64,000 bases of DNA, from contig CM055899.1 in the NCBI GenBank assembly GCA_029582155.1, positions 75,083,522-75,147,521 on the forward strand. The letters are read 5' to 3'. Below the pieces are notes generated by a model. The model was given only the letters and a program-made list of their open reading frames with translations. It had not been told where the DNA came from and searched no databases. Origin of the DNA: Panopea generosa (Eukaryota > Mollusca > Bivalvia > Adapedonta > Hiatellidae). Below, piece by piece: positions 35,001-44,000 of this stretch. The first letter of the stretch is position 1. Each line of letters begins with the position of its first letter. The position numbers and the translations under genes were made by a program.

Positions 35001-38000
35001 AAACAGTCGTTTTTAGTTTTAACTTTGCAAATGAAAAATGAATATAAAGCACATTATTTAAGTACATAATTAAGAACGTTTACAAATGAATGTTTGTCTC
35101 TTTCCGATAAACACCTTTGGCAGAAAGGAGAGAGTTACAAAGCTTGTTCAGAAACGCATCTGTCGGTAATATATGATCATTTCACTTCAGAGAGAAACGT
35201 AGTATGGGGAACTGTAGGGGATGCGTTAAAATTAAATAACCACTTGCTATTAGATAGTTTTTTTGAACGTCCCCTTTATTCCCCTCAGTGTATTAATGAA
35301 CTGGAACCCACGAGCTACTTTATTGCACGTAAGTGACGAATCGCTCATATAAAATTAAAAATAAAATGACTTTATTAATAACTGTACTAAACAAACCACC
35401 CTTGGTAGCCTCCCAATATTAACTGGGATAAAGTGATTTTTGATGTAATAGCGCGTGCGACAGTATCACTAGATACGAGAGTTACTAGACCAAATAAGTA
35501 TTCTGTTCTCATTGTTTTTCAGTGCGTATAAATAATATAATGCATACTATGTTTGATACAGTTTTATTGCAGACAACATGTTTTTAAAAAAAAACCACCA
35601 AATACGATACATAATATTAGTGCAGCCATATTTTTTCTAATCTTGTTAATGAACCGCTTATCTAACGATCTTAATCCAAACACTTACACTGCAGTATTCA
35701 TGGTGTACTTCTGAACACTGGTGGAGGTATAGTCAGAAAGCAACCATTACAGAATTACAAAAATGTGAACAAAAGTTAAAAGCTTGGTCTGCTCGTCTTA
35801 GAAACACACATTTCGATCGAAGTTATTAATTTTCTCGCTTTTTAAAAACAGTTACTGAGGGGTCTACAAGAATTGTTTTAGCAATTTTAGCAATTGTTTT
35901 AGCAATACTATCAACAATTTTTTTCCAGTTACAATCTTTGCAGTATCATATGAATTTGGCATTTTGTTTATCCCTATGAAACTTCTCATTTGACCATATA
36001 ATACTAATAAGCATTTTCTAAATTATTGCACTGATAAACAAGAGCTGTCAGAAAAAAAACAAAGCTCCCCTCTGGGTGTCTTAAGTCCAAAAAGGGCCAT
36101 AACTGTGCCAAAATGCCATCCAGAGTTATGGTTCTTGTCTATGTGTGTTCCATCGATGATGGTGAACACACACGCAAAGTTTCATTGACATCCAATGAGT
36201 GATTGCATAGATATCTGAAATTTGTACACAAAAGTTTAACCTGGGTGTCTACAGACGACAACGACGACGACGCTGGGGTCATGACAATAGCTCTCCTTGG
36301 ACTTCATCCCGGCGAGCTAAAAAACAACAATAAACATATCACGATTGCAAACAAGATTTAAAATTATATGAAAGAATATTTCTATCAAATATATATGTGC
36401 CTCAAACAATAGGTTATCATAAATAGATCAAATTGGTCAATAGCTTGCTGTCTAAAGATCATTCTTGAGCCTCTGTGGCCGAATGGTCTAAGGCGCCATC
36501 ACAAAATCACTAACATTGCACCACTAAGGTTGTATGTTCGAGTTGCGCTCGCTCCAAAAACCGAAAAGAAAGTTTGCCAGCTACTTGTGGAAGGACAGTG
36601 GTTTTACTCACAATTTAATTTTGACGTTTTCCTTCACTAATAAAATTGGGTATACCATATAAAATTACAACCTAAAATGTTTTGAAAATGGCATTAAACA
36701 GGGTTCAAAAAGAAAAACTCAACTCTCACTGACAAGTTTACGGTGCAAGTTCGGTTCTGCTTAGTACAAAAAAATCAAGCAGGAAAATGTGTAACTTGAA
36801 CATGGATGGTGGTTTTATTCGTATCCATAAGAACTTAGGTATCCCTCCACCAATAAAACTTGATAAAAACAAACCACTTTATAGTGTATTTAAACATTAG
36901 CAGTATTACTTATACCTGTACACGTTGTATTGTCTGTGGACTCATCAGATCCTGGTGGACACACACATAACCTCTGACCTTGGGGTTTAGCCAAACACAG
37001 AGCAGCACAACCAACATTTCTGTGTGAGCAGCCATTGTTAATCTCTAAAAATGTCAGAAATATAAATACTTTGGAAACAGCCTCACAGTTTATCAATCAC
37101 CTATACATCTGAAATGAAATTGTGGGAAAGCCCTACCTAATACCTTTGCTTTATTCATTTTTTTTTTTTTTTTTTTTTTAACCAACCATTCTACATTGTA
37201 AAAAAAGTACATTATTTCCCAATTAACAACATGAATAATTACATGTTTGAGTAAGATTAAGAAACAAGTTTTAGCAATAACAAAACATGTATTCCATATT
37301 TCCATATAAACACTCCCTCGATCATATTCTTTCACTCATTTTTCTGCTGTCAATCTTATGTTTTAAGCATTAAGTTTAAATATTGGAACCCACAATAGCC
37401 AGTCAATGGAATCGGCAAATGTGGCCTTTTAAGACAGACTGTTGCTTAATACAGGTTAAATTAGTCTGAAAGCATAGAAAAAGGAAATAGCAAATGTTGC
37501 TGCTTAAGTTAAGAGGCTGCTCATTATAGGTGACCGCTTGCACAGGTTTTACTGCATTTCAGAATTTCGGAATGACTTTTGGATACTGGGTATATGAATT
37601 TTGTTATAAACATAAGTTAAAAAAAATAATATATATATACAGTCGAAACTCGTTATTTCCAATTCCGTGGGACCGTAAAAATAATTCGAAATATCCAAAG
37701 TTTGATTTATCAGGAGTGTATTTTTGTTCAACTTTTTACCGTTACCCCACCCACTTCATAAATCGTTGAAAATATATATGTTGTACATATAAATACCTCT
37801 ATTTGTTTTTGTTTTTTTGTTTTTTTCAAAATAACACGTCGTTATATTAACACATGATATAAACTGTGTTTATATTGATATGTACTGTGGATTTATCTTA
37901 AATCGTGGTAAATTCTACTGTTTACATGCGTTATTTTCTTCTACGCAAACATATGTTGTGCGTTGTTATCCGTGTGTAGGCTAATTATCTATTGGCACAG

Positions 38001-41000
38001 TGTGTGAACATTGTATATTTTTGAGTGTGCTATAAATGATAAACAAAATATACTTTTAATTTTCATACTTTTAATTTACATAAATATCAAATAAATAGAA
38101 TAGGCAACTGAAATATAAACACAGGTTATATACAATCAATGGTTACAACAATTTTACAAATAAAAAATAAGACGAAAAATAGCATACATGTCAAAATCGT
38201 CTTCTAACACTTCGGCGTTGTTTGTCTACTATTAGCGTGTGTATCGCTTGTGTTTGTATCATAACAATTTGATGACACAATTAACTTACTGGCCAGTACA
38301 GACACATGAAGGGATAAATTGCAGGTATGGGATAAAAAATTATCACCTTCGACGGTTTGCCTTTCATCTTCACGCGGTGATAAAAATTCGAAATAACAAG
38401 TGAGAAATCAATAGATTTTAGGATGGAGGGACCGAAAAACAGATTCGAAATAGTGAATAATTCGAATTACTGGAATTTGATATATCAGGAGATAATTAAT
38501 ATAGAAATAGAAGGGGGAAAAACGGGGCCGAACTTCAAATTTGAGATAACCGGAAATTCAAAATATCAGAGTTCGAGTTGGTGAGTATCAACTGTATATA
38601 TATTTGAGCAATATTGAAGTTAATATGTAATACATATAATAGGAAGACAGAGGACTATATTATAAGAATCTAAAAATGTGTTAATGGCCTAAAACTGCAA
38701 AAAGTTCAGTTAAAACAACCCGCCAGCAATCTTTGTCAAAGCCCGTGTGATTCAGGCTAAGAATAGAATCACTGCCGATCTCTGCAGAGGGGTAAGAATC
38801 CTCCGAATGGGTGTCATGTTCATTTTATCATTAATTTTTTGTCATGTTCACTATTGTGGTTAAATTATCAACCCCTGTGTGGTTTCAGGGAGCCATATGA
38901 GTGATGGCAAGAATATGACCACTGTGGCTCATGCATGTCGTAAGAAGCAACAATTTGAGTAATATGATAGAATTTGCTGAACTCTGCAGCTCTGCAGGTA
39001 TCAAGGTTCTAGGTTCATTCTGCATATTCATTTGTTGGTGTATTTTTTCTAAACTGTATGTTAATTTGTTGTTTTTGTACATGTAGAGTGAACCTGGAAT
39101 CTTCCTTCCTGTTGGCGTCGAATAACCTATAATGTGTTGGTACGCCATTAAACCCCATTCATTCATTCATCTTTGTCAAAAGTAAGTACAGTTGGCAGAA
39201 TCAAATAACATGAATTGGTTGTTGTTGTTATGGTGAATAGCGTTACTAAGCTTTCAACAATCATGACATTGTCTACTTGAGTGCTGCCACAATGAAATAT
39301 CTTGCCGCAGACACATGGCACCTCTAGCAGTCACATTATACAGACACCAGGCCGACAAGACCTTGAACTATCCTCTAAATACTGAGCACCAAATGGGGGA
39401 AGTTTCTAGGACCACTTTTCAAGTCATTGGTATGACCCAACCTGGGATCAAACCCATAACCTTCAGCATGCGAGGCAGGTGTTCTAACAATAGACCACTG
39501 CTGGGGTCTGGTAGACTGGGGTAAACATCAGGTAATATGTAATATCAGTTAGATTGTCAACAGTCTCTGTGATGATTGGCCATGGACATGGTGTTCTGTA
39601 GCCAGGAATCTCCCACATGAATATGTGGGGAAGTAGCCAGACAGATATCATGGTGTGTGTAGAATTAATTGGCTACCCACCAAACAGATCCCGGAATGAT
39701 GATTAAGTGTACTGTCTGCCATCATGAAAAAGAAATTTTTGTTAAAAAAGGTGCAAAAACCCATACAAACAAACATTCCTTGTATAAATGTAATTGAGTT
39801 GAGTTTATTTTTTCTTCAAATCGTTTAAACATATTTGTTTTTCCTCGATTGTGAACAAGACCAATCATGCTTGAAGTTTTCCCCCCAGGTAGAACCAGTA
39901 CTAAACATATGCAAATTAAGCATCTTGCCCAAGGAAACCACACAATATCTGTGGTGTAGGTTCAAGCACACAACTTTCACATTCTGGGCATCGATGCACT
40001 TCAACTACACCACACGCACCACACTTAAATATACTCGGGATATTATCTTCTTTTTTTCCTATTGTTTGTGCTGGAACAATGATATCTAACCAAAACAGAC
40101 AGCCCAGTCCCAGTGACATGTTGTGAATGGTGGAGTCAACCCTTTTTAGCTATTGTTTGTGCTGGAACTATCATGTCTAGTCCGTACAGACTACCTTGTC
40201 CCAGTGACATGTTATGAATGGTGGAGTCAGCCCTTTTACCTATTGTTTGTGCTGGAACTATCATATATAGTCTGTACAGACTGCCCAGTCCCAGTGACAT
40301 GTTATGAATGGTGGAGTCAGCCCTATTAACCTATTGTTTGTGCTGGAACTATCATATCTAGTCCGTACAGACTGCCCAGTCCCAGTGACATGTTATAAAT
40401 GGTGGAGTCAGCTCTATTTACCTATTGCTTGTGCTGGAACTATCATATCTAGTCCGTACAGACTGCCCAGTCCCAGTGACATGTTATGAACGGTGGAGTC
40501 AGCCCTCTCTACATAGAAGATATGATGGGTGTTCAAGTCTGTGTAATATATGGTGGAGTCTGTCATCACTATTCCAAATGGATGGGGGTTCCTGAAAACA
40601 CGAACATATATTAATATCACTTTTGTTTTTGTCTGATAAGCGAGTTATTAAACCCTTGTATTATCAATAAAATGAGTCGTAGAACAATGAGTTATCATAA
40701 TTTACAAAGCAAAACACTGCATAAGGTACTGACCCTGTATTCACAAAATATCTCAACTTAAGTATGCATTGCTGGCTCTTAGCTAAATATTTGCATCTAA
40801 AATGTTTTAAATAAAAAAACTTACAGATAAATATATATCAATGTAAAAATTTGCAGCAATATTGAAACTTTTCTGAAATTATATTTTTTACTGAAAATGA
40901 AATTTGAGCTTATTCGGTGCTACACTGCTTCAGTGCATACTGCTTCAGTGCTACACTGCTTCAGTGCATACTGCAGTGTCAAGTTGTTTTGTGAATAACA

Positions 41001-44000
41001 AAGCTTCCAATGTTTACACTGTAAAAAACAAAGAATTGAATTATTTATTTTCATACCCTTTCAATAAATTTTCTATAGCAAGTTATATTTTCATAACCAA
41101 TCAATATATTTTCTATATAGCAAGTTTGCAGATTGTAAACATGCACCACTTTTATTTCTCCATTGCTTCAATGTTTACATACAGCTTGAAAAGTAAACAG
41201 CAGACTTGCAACTAAGAACATCAGCCCTCATGATCGGAGGGTCATGGGTTTGATCCTCCACCACGGCTATGTGTGGTGTCCTTGAGCAAGACACTTTTTC
41301 TTCATATGCTTAGTATTGTTTCTAACCAGGAAGACTTCTCACACACATAGCCGTGACCAAGGATCAAACCTACAACCCTCCGACCATGGGTTCGGTGCTC
41401 TACCACTGCATCACATGCTCCACTCTTGCTTGATAATGATAATAGTCCCTATGTCACAACTATTAACTTCAACAGAGTAGGTCAATTTATTATTTTAGAT
41501 TTTTTTTGTGGAAGGTTTGTGAAACATGTATTTTGTTGTAATCGTCAAGACATATCTGTTAAGCAGGGTGATAGTGCAATGGATAGAGTTGACTGCTCTC
41601 ATAGGTTGCAGATCCAATGCCCAAGTCGACCTGTGAAGGCATATCTTATTTTATTGATGAAGGAAAACCAGAATAAATAACTGGTAAACCTTTTTACTAA
41701 TTTTTGGACAGTACTTCTCGGACTGAGACTTCAGCAATGAGAGTTTAGTGGTTGTTAGATTACTGTTAGACCACTCAGCTACGCAGGACCAGAATCACTC
41801 TCTAATCTGTTTCCTGGGTATCTAAGAACCAGTACTAAACTTACGCGAATAAAGTGTCTTGCTCAATGACACCACATATAACCGTGGCGGAGGATTGGAC
41901 CCACAACCCTCCAATCTATAACACTACTCAGCCACGGAGGACCAGAAACCTCTCTAGTCTGTTTCTTGCATAGAATAAGTATTCAGTTTTGTTTATTAGT
42001 GGTCACAAGAAGATTAAACCTGGGACCACTGTCCACTACATTACAGCCAGCTTAATAGTTTATATATTTAAATGAAGTTTATGATTTTTACATTCTATTT
42101 CAACTCTTATGTCACTGTATAAGTGACATTTATATAATACTGTACTAGTGACACTAAAACAAATACATAAAATAAGTGAATTAGTGACATTAATGTATCA
42201 GTGACATTAATTTAAAAGAAATAGATAATATAACTATATTAGTGACAGTAAATCAAATAGATAAATAACTGTATAAGTGACATTAATATTAATGTATTAG
42301 CGACATTAAAACATAAAGATAACTGCACCAATGATGCTTGTATATAGCATTTACAGTTAAACCTGTGTAAGCGGTCACCTCTATTAAGCAGCCACTTGTC
42401 TTAAGCAGCCACATTTTGTCTTTCCCAATTCTATGCTTCCAGAGCAAGTTTATCTATATTAAGCAACAACCTGTCTTAAAATGCCACTTTTGCTCCTCCC
42501 CTTGGCTGGCTGCTTTAGACAGGTTTGACTAGTTATGTCGTTGTTTGTTTATGGTATTTATTGTCACTTTCAACAATATTTCAGTCATATCTCGACGGTG
42601 TTTACTTTAGACAGTAAACTGAGTGCTGCCACACGACAGTATTATGCCGTAGACATGGTGTGATACCCCACCTAGTCCTATTATACTGACACCGGGTTGA
42701 TGCGAGGTGGCCGCTCTATAACTAGACCACTGCTGCGGTTATAACATTATTGTAATCGTACATATAATGATGTGTGTGCCTTTGATTAACTCATATAAAT
42801 AAGATTACTCTCACCATCCATTTGACAATGACATTTCATTCCTTGTTCTATTTTAATCATCCAGAAACACACGACCAATCACGTCTAGCTTTGAATCCGT
42901 CCAATACAGAGTTCTTCTCAGATCATGTGACTTGATGACGACCATGTTGGGATGGCCGCCAGGAACGGCCAGGAACATTGCACAGTGGGTACCATCCATG
43001 TGACAGCGGAGAATCTGGGGTGATGTTCCCCAATCACAAATATACATATACCTGTGTGAAACAAAAATATACATATACCTGTGTGTAACAAAAATATACA
43101 TATACCTGGGTGAAACAAAGATATACATATACCTGGGTGAAACAAAGATATACATATACCTGGGCGAAACAAAAATATACATATACCTGTGTGAAACAAA
43201 AATATACATGTACCTGTGTGAAACAAAGATATACATATACCTGGGCGAAACAAAAATATACATATACCTGTGTGTAACAAAAATAAACATATACCTGCGT
43301 GAAACAAAAATATACATATACTTGTGCGAAACAAAAATATACATATACTTGTGTGAAACAAATATATACATATACCTGTGCGAAACAAAGATATACATAC
43401 ACCTTGGCGAAACAAAAATATACATATACCTGTGTGTAACAAAAATAAACATATACCTGTGCGAAACAAAAATATACATATACCTATGTGAAACAAAGAT
43501 ATACATATACCTGGGCAAAACAAAAATATACATATACCTGTGTGTAACAAAAATAAACATATACCTGTGCGAAACAGTCCACTCATTAATGTTGTAATCA
43601 ATTACTCAAAGGAGGAAACATAATCTTATATACGAATTACCGTGGATGTGGGTTTGAGTCCAGTTTGATCAAAAGACTTCATGTGAAACTGTTAGCCAGT
43701 TATTTACAGAAAGATGTGGCTTCCTTTATTTTATTTTTTTTAATGGGTCCATTTTCAATACATTTCAGGTTATATATGTCATATCCAGTTTTATTGGTGG
43801 AGGAACACCTCAGAATGAATTGGAGTAGAACCATCATCCTTCTGCAAGTAACTGGCAAACTTTCTCATATAAAGTTTTTAGAGCGAATGGGACCTGAACC
43901 TAGGTCCTTAGCGGTGAGGGATAAGTGATCTTGAGGCGGAGCCTTATACCAATCGACCACGGAGGACCCTAACATAACTTGATGTATTAATTTAAGGTAT

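Noticed and set aside
38885..39166. 93-codon minus-strand frame as a gene
   Set aside because: It lies in dispersed repeat R4 and the other copy (23632-23965) is not open in that frame.
43060..43560. Repeat part of the 235-codon minus-strand frame as regular receptor coding sequence
   Set aside because: The open frame is the 27-bp acceptor array. Only 42815-43051 has receptor text; inclusion of the array would need alternative acceptors.
43208..43597. 129-codon plus-strand frame (ETKIYIYL repeats)
   Set aside because: Antisense reading of the same 27-bp array.
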